A DNA stretch of 64,000 bases from Gilichinskyi gelida (lineage in GTDB: Bacteria; Acidobacteriota; Thermoanaerobaculia; Gp7-AA8). Below the pieces are notes generated by a model. That model did no database searches. It saw only the letters and a program-made list of their open reading frames with translations, and was not told the origin of the DNA. The stretch covers positions 291,411-355,410 of the forward strand of contig JBBPII010000005.1 of the NCBI GenBank assembly GCA_038040385.1, in the 5' to 3' direction. Of the stretch, positions 14,762 through 23,740 are shown piece after piece. Numbering within the stretch: position 1 is the first letter of the stretch; the number at the start of each line of letters is the position of its first letter. The translations under genes and the position numbers were made by a program.

Positions 14762-17333
14762 TGAACACACTCAGCGCGAGTGCGGACCATATCCAAAGAC
14801 CGCGACCGATGCGCCGAGAAAACACCACGCGATGATTCCCCGCCGGCACCGCGACGCCGGCGAAGAGCGCGTTGATCTCCACCGGAGCGACCTCGCGGCC
14901 GTCGATGGTGACGCGCAGCTCGGGCGTGAGCTTCTCGGATGACGCGAGGAAGGCGTTGCCGGCGGCGCTGACGTCGATGACCTGCTCGTCCTCGGCGTAG
15001 CTGCGCAGCACGACGGTGGCGGGATGGAGCGCCGGCGTCCCCGCCGGCTGGCCTGGCGGCGTCCCGCCGCCAGCAGGCGAGACGCCTGCGGGCCAGCCGC
15101 CGGGACGGCGGCGCTCCGTCAAGACCGCCTCGGTCGCGAAATCGACGTTCTCCAGCCCGCCCGCGCGCAGCCGCGTCACCGCATGGAAGCGCGGGAGCTC
15201 GGCGAGATTGCGGAACAGCCGTCCGTCGGGCAGCTCACGCTCGAAGATCACCGGCGTCATCACCCGCCCGTAGAAGATCGGCGCATCGCCGGCGACGTCG
15301 GTGGCACCGGTCAGCAGGCGCACCCGAAGGCCGGCCGCCTGCACGCGCAGGATGACCGACTCGCCGAGCCGCGCGTACGGCCGCAGCGGCACGTATATCC
15401 TCCCCATCACCTCGGTCTCCGCCGGCGTGAAGGCACGCGCATACACCACGCGCGAGTCCCTGATGATGGAGACGATGACCTTCGCGCCGCTGCCGGCCAC
15501 GCGGTCCACGCCGACCCCCAGCTCGATGGCGTAGAACGGCTCGGCGTCGACGCGCACGTGGCGCTGCGCCACCCCGCCCGGCGGCACGTACATCGCGGCG
15601 ATCTCCTTCACCGCCGGCACCGTGGCCTTCAACGTCGTCCACTTGATGATGTCGATGCCGCGATGCTCGATGTAGTAGCGGACGCCGAGCATGCCCACCA
15701 GCGGATCGTCGAAGTTGAACCGCAAGCTGTTGAGCAGCAACACGGTCGACTTCGTTTCCGTCGACGTCGGATCGATCCGCTGTAGTAATGAACGGTATAG
15801 TGCCTCGGACGAGAAATGGCTGCGGATGTCCTCCACCCGCGCGTACTCCGCGGTGTTCGGCCAGAGGTAGTCGAAGAACGGCGCAACGCGGAACGGCTTG
15901 GGCTGCGCTTGGAGGAATGAGACCATCGGCGTCGGCGGCGGCACCGCCACGCCCGGCTCGAGGAATGGGTAGAAGCGGCCGGCGAAGACGGCGAGATCTG
16001 CCGCCGCGAGGATGGCGAGCGTGATCGCGATGAAGTGCCGCCGTGCAACGAAGGCCGCGCCCGCCGCGGCGAGGTACGCGACCGCGACCGGCAGCAAGAG
16101 CTGCAGGCGCGTCAGCGCCGAGTACTTGAAGCCCGGAAGCGCGGCGACGACGCGCGCGACCGGCGTGAAGCCGAACATGCACGCCAGCATCAACGCCAGC
16201 GCCGCGAGCCAGAACCAACGCGCGCGCGCGCGGCGATTGGCGATGGCCATGAGCACCAGCGGGATCGCCAGCAGGCCGGCGTACACCGTCGCCTCGACGT
16301 AGTTGTTGAGGATCCCGAGGGCCCGGTCGCCGATCCAGTTGACGCGGTAGCCGTTGTTGCCGAGGCGGTCGGCTTTCATGAACAGCAGGAAGTGCCGCAG
16401 CGGGAAAAAGTGCTCCATCGCCGCCGCGGTGCGCGTGCCAAGGTAGCCGGTGCTGCGGACGAGGCGAACGAAGGGGACCAGGGAGGGGAGCGCCATGATC
16501 AAGGCGAGTGCGACTCCGGTTGCGGCCGTCGCGACGGCCCTCATCCGCCGCTTCGCGGCACCTTCTCCCGCACGCGGGAGAAGGACAACCTGGCCCCTCT
16601 CCCGCTTGCGGGAGAGGGTGGCCCGAAGGGCCGGGTGAGGGACCACGCGGAACAGAAAATACGCCGCCGCGAGGTACGCGCCGTACGCCATCGTCGCCGG
16701 GAATCCGGCGAGCGCGTACGCCAGCGCGATCAGGCCGATGGCCCAGAGCGGCGTCCGTTTCCCGCGCGCGGTGCGCAGGGCGATCCACAGCAGCGCCGGA
16801 TAGAGCGTCGTCGCGTTCGTCGCCTGCCAGAACCACCGCACGGCGAGCGCCCCCGAGGCGGCGAAGAGGATCGCGCCGATCGCCGCGCCGCGCTTGCCGA
16901 GGCGCTCCTCGCGAAGCCAGAGGTAGGCGAAGAAGAACGCCGCGTTGAGCTTCAGGAAGATGATGCCGGTCCACACCCACGCCAGCGGAAGGGCCAGCGT
17001 CGGAAGGAGGATGAACGGCGACAGGATGGCGGCCGCGGACGACCCGAAGCCGGGGATGCCGGAGGCGACGTACGGATTCCAGTGGAACGCGCGCCAGTCG
17101 TTCTTGGCCAGCGACATCAGCGTGAAGTACGCCGTCGGCGGGTCGTTCAGCAGCGAGTTCTGCACCTCGGCCGGCCGCGCGCTGGCCCACGGCTCGAAGT
17201 TGGAGAAGACGTCGTTCGGCGACGGCACCCGGTGCATGAACAGCGTCGGGAAGAAGAAGACGAAGTGATAAACGGCCAGCGCGATCAGCGCGGTGCGGTG
17301 TTTGCGGATCCGACGACGCAAGGCGGATGACAC
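14727..17333 (-). CDS. YfhO-like polytopic membrane protein with two repeat-derived insertions
   Basis: 868 residues from GTG 17333. The N-terminal half holds about a dozen membrane segments with a GT-C-like start (VPSPNDVFSNFEPWASAR), the C-terminal half a large non-membrane part, as in YfhO-type proteins that help glycosylate envelope polymers. Two blocks look foreign: residues about 230-265 (from family C repeat C1) and about 737-768 (from family A repeat A2), both Pro/Gly/Arg-rich and in frame. The first falls between membrane segments, the second in the soluble half. Start is 8 bases from the divergent dehydrogenase start. Confidence 0.65.
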   Translation of the reverse strand: MSSALRRRIRKHRTALIALAVYHFVFFFPTLFMHRVPSPNDVFSNFEPWASARPAEVQNSLLNDPPTAYFTLMSLAKNDWRAFHWNPYVASGIPGFGSSAAAILSPFILLPTLALPLAWVWTGIIFLKLNAAFFFAYLWLREERLGKRGAAIGAILFAASGALAVRWFWQATNATTLYPALLWIALRTARGKRTPLWAIGLIALAYALAGFPATMAYGAYLAAAYFLFRVVPHPALRATLSRKRERGQVVLLPRAGEGAAKRRMRAVATAATGVALALIMALPSLVPFVRLVRSTGYLGTRTAAAMEHFFPLRHFLLFMKADRLGNNGYRVNWIGDRALGILNNYVEATVYAGLLAIPLVLMAIANRRARARWFWLAALALMLACMFGFTPVARVVAALPGFKYSALTRLQLLLPVAVAYLAAAGAAFVARRHFIAITLAILAAADLAVFAGRFYPFLEPGVAVPPPTPMVSFLQAQPKPFRVAPFFDYLWPNTAEYARVEDIRSHFSSEALYRSLLQRIDPTSTETKSTVLLLNSLRFNFDDPLVGMLGVRYYIEHRGIDIIKWTTLKATVPAVKEIAAMYVPPGGVAQRHVRVDAEPFYAIELGVGVDRVAGSGAKVIVSIIRDSRVVYARAFTPAETEVMGRIYVPLRPYARLGESVILRVQAAGLRVRLLTGATDVAGDAPIFYGRVMTPVIFERELPDGRLFRNLAELPRFHAVTRLRAGGLENVDFATEAVLTERRRPGGWPAGVSPAGGGTPPGQPAGTPALHPATVVLRSYAEDEQVIDVSAAGNAFLASSEKLTPELRVTIDGREVAPVEINALFAGVAVPAGNHRVVFSRRIGRGLWIWSALALSVFIIASILEAKRR
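15027..15120. repeat. Family A repeat A2, inserted in frame in a coding sequence
   Basis: Blocks GAGCGCCGGCGTCC, GCGGCGTCCCGCCGCC, GACGCCTGCGGGCCAGCC and GGACGGCGGCGCTCC in the same order as A5 and A6, but here read as protein in the YfhO-like gene. Confidence 0.85.
16538..16642. repeat. Family C repeat C1, inserted in frame in a coding sequence
   Basis: Starts CCCTCATCCGCCGCTTCGC and ends GGGCCGGGTGAGGG, with inner hairpins CTTCTCCCG/CGGGAGAAG and CCTCTCCCG/CGGGAGAGG. Very similar to C2 (30.7 kb) and C4 (43.0 kb). Confidence 0.9.
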
Positions 17334-17341
17334 AATACCGC

Positions 17342-18268
17342 ATGCCCAAACGCCTCCTGATCGCGGCCGACGTCGATCGCGCGCTGGTCGCCCGCGCCGC
17401 CGCCGACGAGCGCTTCGAGATCGTCGATCACCCGGTGCGCACCGAGGAGGAGTTGGCGGCGATCGTCGGCGACTGCCAGGTCCTGGTCACCCGCTCGTAC
17501 AACCGCGTGACCCGGCGCGTCATCGACGCCGCCCCGCGGCTGCAGCTGATCGCGCAGGGCACCAGCGGCACCGACAACATCGATGCGGACGCCGCCGCGG
17601 CGCGCGGCATCGCCGTCCTCAACCTCCCCGGCGCGAACGCGAACGCCGTCGCCGAGATGGTGATCGGTCACATCATCGCCCTCACCCGCACCGTGCCGGC
17701 GTACACCGCGGAGATGCGGCGCGGCGTCTGGAAGCGCGACGACTCCGCCACGCGCCACGAGCTGCGCCACTACCGCCTCGGCATCGTCGGGCTAGGCGAA
17801 GTCGGCCGCCGCGTGGCGCGCCTCGCCGCCGCGTTCGGGATGCACGTCGCCGCGTTCGACCCATATATCGGCGAGGCCGACTTCGACGAGCGCGGCGCGG
17901 TGCGCATCCGCCTCCTCGACGAGCTCCTCCGCGCCAGCGACGTCGTCACCCTGCACGTCCCGCTCAGCGGCGAGACGCGCGGCATGATCGCCGCGGTGGA
18001 GATCGCCGTGATGCCGCGCGGCGCGATCCTCATCAACGCCGCGCGCGGCGAAGTCCTCGACACCGACGCCGCCCTCGGCGCGCTGGCGGGCAATCAGCTT
18101 GGCGGCCTGGCGCTCGACGTCTTCGATCCCGAGCCGCCGCAGCGCGCGTGGCCGGTCGACCCCCGCCTCATCCTCACCCCGCATGTCGCCGGCGGCACGC
18201 ACGAGGCGCGGGCGAGCATCGGGGAGATGCTGTGGGAAAAGATCGTGGCCCACGTGTCATCGGGATGA
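17342..18268 (+). CDS. D-2-hydroxyacid dehydrogenase family protein
   Basis: 308 residues from ATG 17342. The Rossmann motif is GIVGLGEVGRRVA; the catalytic region has NAARGEVLDTDAAL, DVFDPEPP and the C-terminal LTPHVAGGTHEA with the catalytic His. This fits the 3-phosphoglycerate/erythronate-4-phosphate dehydrogenase superfamily, using NAD(H) to reduce or oxidise 2-keto/2-hydroxy acids. It lacks the ACT domain of long SerA forms. Substrate undetermined; no serine or pyridoxine biosynthesis genes are adjacent. Convergent overlap of 12 bases with hutI. Confidence 0.85.
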   Translation: MPKRLLIAADVDRALVARAAADERFEIVDHPVRTEEELAAIVGDCQVLVTRSYNRVTRRVIDAAPRLQLIAQGTSGTDNIDADAAAARGIAVLNLPGANANAVAEMVIGHIIALTRTVPAYTAEMRRGVWKRDDSATRHELRHYRLGIVGLGEVGRRVARLAAAFGMHVAAFDPYIGEADFDERGAVRIRLLDELLRASDVVTLHVPLSGETRGMIAAVEIAVMPRGAILINAARGEVLDTDAALGALAGNQLGGLALDVFDPEPPQRAWPVDPRLILTPHVAGGTHEARASIGEMLWEKIVAHVSSG

Positions 18269-19489
18269 CACCAGGCAGCCGTCGCGAAAAACCTCCCGCA
18301 CCAGATTCACCCCAAAGTGATACACGAGGTGCAGGTAATTCGGCGCGTCGAGCAGCACCAGATCGGCGCGCTTGCCCACTTCGATCGAGCCGATCTCCTG
18401 GGCCAGCCGAACAGAAAAAGCGCCGTTGAGGGTGGCGGCGGTGAGTGACTCCTCGACGGTCATCTTCATCTGCAGCGTGGCGAGCTGGATGGCCATCGGC
18501 ATCGACTCCGTCATCGACGACCCGGGGTTGCAATCGGTCGATAGCGAGACGATCGCGCCGGCGTCGATCAGCTTGCGCGCGGGGGCGTAGCGGTCGGACA
18601 TCAGGAAGAAGCTCGTTCCCGGCAGGAGATTGGCGACCGTGTCCGAGGCGGCGAGGGCCGCGATGCCGCGGTCGGAGATGTACATCAGATGATCGGCGGA
18701 CGCGGCGCCCAGCGACGCGGCGAGTGCGGCGCCGTCGGTGTCGGAGAACTCGTCGGCGTGGAGGCGCGGCACGAGGCCGAGCGCGGCGCCGGCGCGGAGG
18801 ACACGCTCCCCCTGCTCGCGCGTGAGGGCGCCCCGCTCCACGAAGGCGTCGCAGAACACCGCCAGCTTCGCCTCGGCGACGGCGGGGAGGATGCGCTCGA
18901 TGATCTCCTCGACGTACGTCGCATCGCCGCGCCGCTCCGGCGGGAAGTCGTGCGCGGCGAGGCATGTCGGAACAAGACGCACCGGCGAATCAGCGGAGCG
19001 AATCGCGCGGAGCTGCTTCAACTCGTCGTCGAGATTGAGGCCGTAGCCGCTCTTCGCCTCCGCGGTGGTCGTGCCATAGCCCGCCATCGTGCGCGCGCGC
19101 GCCTCCACGTTCGCCGTCAGCTCCGCCTCGCTCGCTCGCCGGGTGGCGTGGACGGTGGATGCGATGCCGCCGCCCGACGCGGCGACCTGCTCGTACGACT
19201 CGCCGCGCAGGCGGCGGTTGAACTCCGACTCGCGGAAGCCGGCGAAGGGGAGGTGCGTGTGCGTGTCGACAAAGCCGGGGATGGCCGTCGCGCCGCGGGC
19301 GTCGAAGTCGTCGTCGATGAGGATCTCCGCCGGCTTGTCACGCTCGGGGCCGACGTAGACGAACCGCCCGCCGTCGACGACGATCACCGCGTCGTGATGC
19401 ACGCTCAGCTCGCGCATGGCCGCCCCACGCACCGGACCGCGGCCGCTTGGCGTCGCGATCTGGGAGAGATTGCGGATGAGGAGAGGCAC
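18257..19489 (-). CDS. hutI: Imidazolonepropionase
   Basis: 410 residues. Amidohydrolase features: FVDTHTHLPFAG (metal-binding HxH), ESYEQVAASGGGI, a TAEAKSGYGL stretch diagnostic of HutI, CLAAHDFPPE, LHADEF and STDCNPGSS. It hydrolyses 4-imidazolone-5-propanoate to N-formimino-glutamate in histidine degradation, in the cytoplasm. No other hut genes are visible here; the gene sits at the end of an operon-like run whose upstream member is divIVA, with start and stop overlapping at 19489. Confidence 0.9.
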   Translation of the reverse strand: MPLLIRNLSQIATPSGRGPVRGAAMRELSVHHDAVIVVDGGRFVYVGPERDKPAEILIDDDFDARGATAIPGFVDTHTHLPFAGFRESEFNRRLRGESYEQVAASGGGIASTVHATRRASEAELTANVEARARTMAGYGTTTAEAKSGYGLNLDDELKQLRAIRSADSPVRLVPTCLAAHDFPPERRGDATYVEEIIERILPAVAEAKLAVFCDAFVERGALTREQGERVLRAGAALGLVPRLHADEFSDTDGAALAASLGAASADHLMYISDRGIAALAASDTVANLLPGTSFFLMSDRYAPARKLIDAGAIVSLSTDCNPGSSMTESMPMAIQLATLQMKMTVEESLTAATLNGAFSVRLAQEIGSIEVGKRADLVLLDAPNYLHLVYHFGVNLVREVFRDGCLVSSR

Positions 19490-19989
19490 TACTCGTTGCG
19501 CGCCCGGAACATCGACGTGATCGGCATCTCGTTGGCCTCCTGCTCGACGTCGAGCATGAGGAGTTGCTGGATGGTGTCGATGGTGGTCTGCAGCTTGTTG
19601 CGCGCCATCTTCCGCTCCATCTTCAGGTCCTGGATGGTGCGCTCCAGGTCCGCCAGGCGCGACATGGCCTGCGCGGTGAGGCGCTCGGAGAGAAGCTCGG
19701 CGTCCTTGACGATCAGTTCCCCTTCCTTCTGCGCGTTGGCCTTCACGTCCTCGGAGACCTTCTGCGCGGAGAGCAGCGTGTCCTTCAGGATCCGCTCCCG
19801 CGCGTTGTGCTCCTGGAGCTCGTCGCGCAGCATGGCGTTCTCGCGCGAGGCGCGATCGAGGTCCCTGACCAGGCGCTCGATCTCCTCGGCCATGAGCTGC
19901 AGGTAGGCGCGGACTTCCTCGGTGTTGTATCCCTTGAGCGCCCGCGAAAAGGACTGCTTCTGAATGTCGAGTGGGGTGAGGTTGTGCAT
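19489..19989 (-). CDS. divIVA: DivIVA-domain coiled-coil protein
   Basis: 166 residues with a GGAGGG ribosome site before ATG 19989. Opens LTPLDIQKQSFSRALKGYN.EEV, the membrane-curvature-binding DivIVA start, followed by long coiled coil (residues 30-145). DivIVA-type proteins mark poles or septa and recruit division or cell-wall enzymes. In this order (YggS, YggT, DivIVA) it matches the division-linked ylm-type cluster of many bacteria. Confidence 0.85.
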   Translation of the reverse strand: MHNLTPLDIQKQSFSRALKGYNTEEVRAYLQLMAEEIERLVRDLDRASRENAMLRDELQEHNARERILKDTLLSAQKVSEDVKANAQKEGELIVKDAELLSERLTAQAMSRLADLERTIQDLKMERKMARNKLQTTIDTIQQLLMLDVEQEANEMPITSMFRARNE

Positions 19990-20016
19990 CGGTTCCCTCC
20001 CGTCACGCCTCCGTAA

Positions 20017-20352
20017 CTACATGAGTATACGGGCGAACAGGACGCCGAGCATTTGCCGCACGAAGAAGATGATCACCAGCAGGACCAGCGGCGACCAGTC
20101 GATGCCCGCCGTGTTGAAGCGCCGCAGCAAGCGCCGGATCGGCCGGAGGAACGGCAGCGCCATGCGCCCGAAGATGTCGTTGAGCGTCTCCAGGAAGCGG
20201 TAGCCGCCGGGATGGCGCCGGCGGAACGAGGTGTGCGACGCGGCGAAGAGGATCCAGGAGAGCACCACCCAGACGATCACCGTCCACTCGATGATGGTGA
20301 GGATGAGCATGATGACGCTGAAGAACGGCGCGAGAAAGGATGCGTTCCCCAT
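20017..20352 (-). CDS. YggT family membrane protein
   Basis: 111 residues with two hydrophobic segments (SVIMLILTIIEWTVIVWVVL and PLVLLVIIFFVRQML) and the conserved MALPFLRPIRRLL between them. Small inner-membrane proteins of this family occur next to YggS and DivIVA and are linked to osmotic tolerance and division. Lies 3 bases downstream of yggS. Confidence 0.85.
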   Translation of the reverse strand: MGNASFLAPFFSVIMLILTIIEWTVIVWVVLSWILFAASHTSFRRRHPGGYRFLETLNDIFGRMALPFLRPIRRLLRRFNTAGIDWSPLVLLVIIFFVRQMLGVLFARILM

Positions 20353-20355
20353 GCG

Positions 20356-21015
20356 TCAGCCTCGCTCCCCGAAGATGGCGCGGCCGACGCGGACGATCGT
20401 CGCCCCCTCCTCGATCGCCACCTCGAAATCGTCGGTCATGCCCATGGACAGCTCCGCGAGCCCCAGCGTATCGCGCATCGCGCGCAGCTCGCGAAACCAT
20501 CGGCGCGTCTCCTCGGGCTGGCCGGCGGGCGGGATGGCCATCAGACCGCGGAGGCGCAGCGCGTCGAGCGCGGCCACGCCTTTCGCCAGGGCGGCGACGT
20601 CCGCGGGGATCGCGCCGCTCTTCTGCGGCTCGTTGCCGATGTTCACCTCGAGCAGGACGTCCTGCACCTTTCCGGCCGAGGAGGCAGCGCGGGCGATTTT
20701 GTCGGCGAGCGAGACGCTGTCGACGGTCTGGATCACGTCGAAGAGCCGCACTGCGTCCTTCGCCTTGTTTGTTTGGAGATGTCCGATGAGGTGCCACCGC
20801 GCGCTCCCGCCTATCAGCGGCTGCTTGTCGCGCGCTTCTTGCACCCGGTTCTCGCCTACGTCGGTCACGCCGGCGGCAACGGCTTCGCCGATCATCTCCG
20901 CCGGCTTTGTCTTCGACACGGCGACGAGCGTAACTTCTTCCCGCTTCCGGCCGGCGCGAACACAGGCGCCGATGATGCGCCGCTCAACGGCGACGAGGTT
21001 GTCACGAATCGACAC
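20356..21015 (-). CDS. YggS/PROSC family PLP homeostasis protein
   Basis: 219 residues. PLP-binding lysine in TLVAVSKTKP, then GENRVQEARDK, WHLIGHLQTNKAK and a C-terminal LSMGMTDDFEVAIEEGATIVRVG, all hallmarks of the family. It has no known enzymatic turnover but buffers pyridoxal phosphate and amino-acid metabolism. Overlaps the end of the RNase H gene by 14 bases, so translation is probably coupled. Confidence 0.92.
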   Translation of the reverse strand: MSIRDNLVAVERRIIGACVRAGRKREEVTLVAVSKTKPAEMIGEAVAAGVTDVGENRVQEARDKQPLIGGSARWHLIGHLQTNKAKDAVRLFDVIQTVDSVSLADKIARAASSAGKVQDVLLEVNIGNEPQKSGAIPADVAALAKGVAALDALRLRGLMAIPPAGQPEETRRWFRELRAMRDTLGLAELSMGMTDDFEVAIEEGATIVRVGRAIFGERG

Positions 21016-21433
21016 GGCGTCTCTCGACCAGCCGGCCGTCCGCGCGATCGACCGCGAGGTTCGCCAGACGGTCGGCCTCCTTGTTCCCCGCGCGAAGCGT
21101 ATGGCGGATCGAGAAGCGGCGGAATTTGCGCGCCATCTGCACCGCCCTGGTGTGCAGAGGGAGAAGGTTCGGATGCTTGACGCGGTACTTGCCGAGCATC
21201 TGCTGGACCAGAAGAAGCGAGTCGGATATCACTTCCAGCTCCGTCGCTCCCTCGGTGGCCGCCACCGCGAGGGCCTCGAGGAGACCGGCGTACTCGGCGA
21301 CGTTGTTGGTGGTCGTGCCGAGGTAACCGCAGATCTCGATGATCTCGCCGTCGTCTCGTGTCATGAAGACGCCGAAGCCGGCGGGGCCTGGGTTGCCGCG
21401 GGAAGCGCCGTCGACGAAGGCGGTGATTTTCAT
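21002..21433 (-). CDS. Ribonuclease HI-like protein
   Basis: 143 residues. AFVDGASRGNPGPAGFGVF gives the first acidic residue, NNVAEYAGLLEAL the Glu, ISDSLLLVQQM the second Asp, and KEADRLANLA the last catalytic region. It would cleave RNA in RNA-DNA hybrids; the reverse-transcriptase-like subgroup without the basic protrusion fits best. Cytoplasmic. Confidence 0.9.
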   Translation of the reverse strand: MKITAFVDGASRGNPGPAGFGVFMTRDDGEIIEICGYLGTTTNNVAEYAGLLEALAVAATEGATELEVISDSLLLVQQMLGKYRVKHPNLLPLHTRAVQMARKFRRFSIRHTLRAGNKEADRLANLAVDRADGRLVERRRVDS

Positions 21434-21439
21434 GACTCT

Positions 21440-21509
21440 GGAGCGCCGGCGTCCTCGCCTGCGGCGGCGGGACGCCGCCGAGCCAGCCGCCGGGACGGCG
21501 GCGTTCCGG
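21440..21509. repeat. Family A repeat A3
   Basis: GAGCGCCGGCGTCCTCGCC, GGCGGCGGGACGCCGCC, CCAGCCGCCGGGACGGCGG and TTCC blocks, filling the gap between the zinc-ribbon gene and the RNase H gene. Confidence 0.8.
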
Positions 21510-22217
21510 TCACTGCGTGGGCTCCAGGTAGAGAATCCGCCCGCATCCCTCGCAGAACACGAGATCGCCGCGCTTGAGTTGCTGGTAGAGCGCGGGACGG
21601 ATTCGCGACCGGCACGCGCTGCACGTATCGTTGGTCACCTTCGCCACCGCCAGCCCCTGGCGCTGCTTGAAGATGCGCTGGAACTCCCGCCGCAGCCGCT
21701 CGGGCAGCGCCGCCTCGATCTTCTTCGCGCGCGTGCCGAGCGTCGCCACCTCGGCGCGAAGGTCGCCGAGCGAGTGCTGCCACGTGGCGTGCTCGCTGTC
21801 CCACCGCTCCTTGACCGAGGTGGAGCCGGCGCCGCGATCGTCGAGGTCCTTCTGCAGCGTCTCGATGTCGGTCATCAGCTTCAGCTCGGAGTCTTCCAGC
21901 TCCTTGACGTGCTTTCGCGCAGCGTCGATCTCTTTCCACGCGGCGGCGTACTGCTGCTGGTTCTTCACCTGCATCAGCTGTCCCTGATACTTCTTGAGCA
22001 GCTCCTGCTGATCGGTCAGCTCACCGTCGACGCGGCGGCGTTCCTTCCCCAGCACCTCGATCTGCTGCCGGAGCTTCTCCATCTCCGAGTTGGCGCCCTC
22101 CCACTCGCGGTCGACCGCGGCGAAGGACTCCGGCTTGCTGTTCAGTTGTTTCTCGCGCTCGGCCAGCGCGGACAGGACGCTTTGCAGTTCCCACAGTTTC
22201 TCAACGTCCTGATTCAA
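21510..22217 (-). CDS. Coiled-coil protein with C4 zinc ribbon
   Basis: 235 residues from TTG 22217, preceded by GGAGGG at a good distance. Residues 1-185 are coiled coil; the end carries a zinc ribbon, TCSACR...CEGCGRILY. This matches the C4-type zinc ribbon (DUF164) family found upstream of RNase H and YggS homologues. The role is not established; nucleic-acid or translation-factor binding has been proposed for relatives. First gene of the run to hutI, directly after the tRNA terminator. Confidence 0.8.
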   Translation of the reverse strand: MNQDVEKLWELQSVLSALAEREKQLNSKPESFAAVDREWEGANSEMEKLRQQIEVLGKERRRVDGELTDQQELLKKYQGQLMQVKNQQQYAAAWKEIDAARKHVKELEDSELKLMTDIETLQKDLDDRGAGSTSVKERWDSEHATWQHSLGDLRAEVATLGTRAKKIEAALPERLRREFQRIFKQRQGLAVAKVTNDTCSACRSRIRPALYQQLKRGDLVFCEGCGRILYLEPTQ

Positions 22218-22236
22218 CCGCGCCCTCCAGAGACGG

Positions 22237-22263
22237 AAAAGGCGTTCCTGTCGCGGAACGCCT
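22237..22263 (-). terminator. Rho-independent terminator behind the tRNA
   Basis: Stem AGGCGTTCC / GGAACGCCT (9 pairs) with a 6-base loop, followed on the minus strand by TTTT. Confidence 0.8.
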
Positions 22264-22320
22264 GTGCTGAGCCGGTTTGGGTTTGGTTGGGATCGTGAAT
22301 CATCTCGCGCATCGCACCTC

Positions 22321-22396
22321 TGGTGGGTCCACCAGGATTCGAACCTGGGACCTGCCGGTTATGAGCCGGTAGCTCTAACCGCTGAGCTATGGACCC
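22321..22396 (-). tRNA. tRNA with CAU anticodon (Met or lysidine-modified Ile)
   Basis: 76 bases with encoded CCA. Acceptor GGGTCCA/TGGACCC, D-arm GCTC/GAGC, anticodon stem ACCGG/CCGGC with loop CTCATAA (anticodon CAT), T-arm CCAGG-TTCGAAT-CCTGG. It is not a classical initiator, since the first pair is G-C. Elongator Met versus Ile2 cannot be settled by eye. A terminator follows at once. Confidence 0.92.
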
Positions 22397-22411
22397 TGCC
22401 GGCGCGCGATT

Positions 22412-23635
22412 CTAGCGTATTTCGACGCGGTCGCCGACGCGCATCGAATAGCGCATGGCGACGATCTTCCCCGTGGCCGTCTTCGCCTCGGTGGTCAGGA
22501 TGCCGATCTCGCCCAGAACCTGACGGTCTTCTCCCGGTTGCGGATTGTCGCGGTAGACGGTGAGGAAGTCGCCCGGCTGGATGGCGTCCTCGCGCCCGAG
22601 GTTGACCTGCACCAGGATTCCCTCGCCGAGCGCGAGCTCCCATCCGCCCTGCGCGTGCACGATCGTCCCGGCCCGCTTGCCGCTCGACGGATCGCAGAAC
22701 GCCGGGATGTTGGGGATCTTGGCCAGCGGGATGGGAATCTGCGGAAGCGGCTTCAGGCGGGCGCCGACTAGGATGTCCATGCACGACTGCGTGACGATTC
22801 CGCGTGAGCGGCGCTCGTCGGCACAGAGAATGCGGATCTGGCCGCGGAACTCGTACGCGCGGCCCACGATTGTCTTATCGGTCGGGTTTCGGACCAGCTC
22901 ATTCGCCTGAATGACCAGATAGGTCTCGCCGGCGTTAAGACCGGTAGCCGTGCCGCCGTCGATGAATACCAGATTGCCGGTCGCGCCCCCGAGGTCCTGC
23001 ATCTGCGCGCCGAATTGGTGGAAGGACTCGTAGTCTTCGTAGGCCATGAGGCGGTTCGGCATCGGCTCGTTCGGATCGCCGATGTAGCCATAGCAGTAGA
23101 TGTCGTTCTCCGTGGCCAGGGCCACCGGCGACGCCGTGCCGCCGAGCGGATCAGCAGCGTTGGTCATCTCCGTCGCGCCCGTTGCGCCGAGGGTCTCGAA
23201 GCCGGTGCGTTCCGATGAAGTGCTTGTGTCGGCAGAGGCAGCGCGCGACGCCGTCGTTCCGCCGCTCACCGCCGTCTCGGTTCCGGTTCCCGTCGTCGCC
23301 TCGGCCTGCCGCGCCGCCTCGCCCTCGATGAGGAGGACGTCGCCGGGATAGATCCAGTGGGCGTCGGTGATCCAGGTGTTCGACTCCCACAACTGCGGCC
23401 AGAGGTACGCGTTGCCGAGCTGCTGCTGCGCCAGCGCCCAGAGCGTGTCGCCGCGTTTGATGGTGTAGGTCTTGGCGCCCGGAGGATAGGACGCCGAGTC
23501 GGGGGAGTTGTAGGCCGTCCAGTGATCGCCGACCTGATGGAGATCGCGCGGCGGACGCGAGGCCTTCTCGGCGCCGACCAGCGGCAGCGCGAGCACTAGC
23601 AGGAGAATGGGAGCCACCCTACGCACACTGACCAT
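22412..23635 (-). CDS. Secreted LysM-domain protein
   Basis: 407 residues, ATG 23635 preceded by GGAGGGG. A signal peptide (PILLLVLALPLVGAE) is followed by a LysM domain (KTYTIKRGDTLWALAQQQLG, then the IYPGDVLLI end), a Ser/Thr/Gly/Ala-rich linker (about residues 110-165) and a C-terminal domain of about 240 residues, probably beta-rich (ETYLVIQANE, ILVQVNLGRE, GDFLTVYRDN). LysM binds peptidoglycan, so it is probably periplasmic and wall-bound. Similar proteins occur upstream of lytic enzymes; here a lytic transglycosylase lies 103 bases upstream on the same strand. Confidence 0.8.
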   Translation of the reverse strand: MVSVRRVAPILLLVLALPLVGAEKASRPPRDLHQVGDHWTAYNSPDSASYPPGAKTYTIKRGDTLWALAQQQLGNAYLWPQLWESNTWITDAHWIYPGDVLLIEGEAARQAEATTGTGTETAVSGGTTASRAASADTSTSSERTGFETLGATGATEMTNAADPLGGTASPVALATENDIYCYGYIGDPNEPMPNRLMAYEDYESFHQFGAQMQDLGGATGNLVFIDGGTATGLNAGETYLVIQANELVRNPTDKTIVGRAYEFRGQIRILCADERRSRGIVTQSCMDILVGARLKPLPQIPIPLAKIPNIPAFCDPSSGKRAGTIVHAQGGWELALGEGILVQVNLGREDAIQPGDFLTVYRDNPQPGEDRQVLGEIGILTTEAKTATGKIVAMRYSMRVGDRVEIR

Positions 23636-23703
23636 CTGTCCCCTCCCAAGGTTGTCGACAGTTGGCGGAAAGGTTATCGCGAGGGGGGTGTTGGGGTCAA
23701 GTT

Positions 23704-23740
23704 GATGGTGGGCCGGGCTTTAGCCCGGCGGCGTACCATC
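23704..23740. repeat. Palindrome with GCCGGGCTTTAGCCCGGC core
   Basis: GATGGT...ACCATC ends around a GCCGGGCT/AGCCCGGC hairpin, just past the transglycosylase stop; it may act as a transcription-end hairpin but has no clear T-run. Confidence 0.6.

Noticed and set aside
22321..22396. Initiator tRNA-fMet
   Set aside because: Position 1-72 is a paired G-C and the anticodon stem lacks the three consecutive G-C pairs of initiators; elongator Met or Ile2 is more likely.
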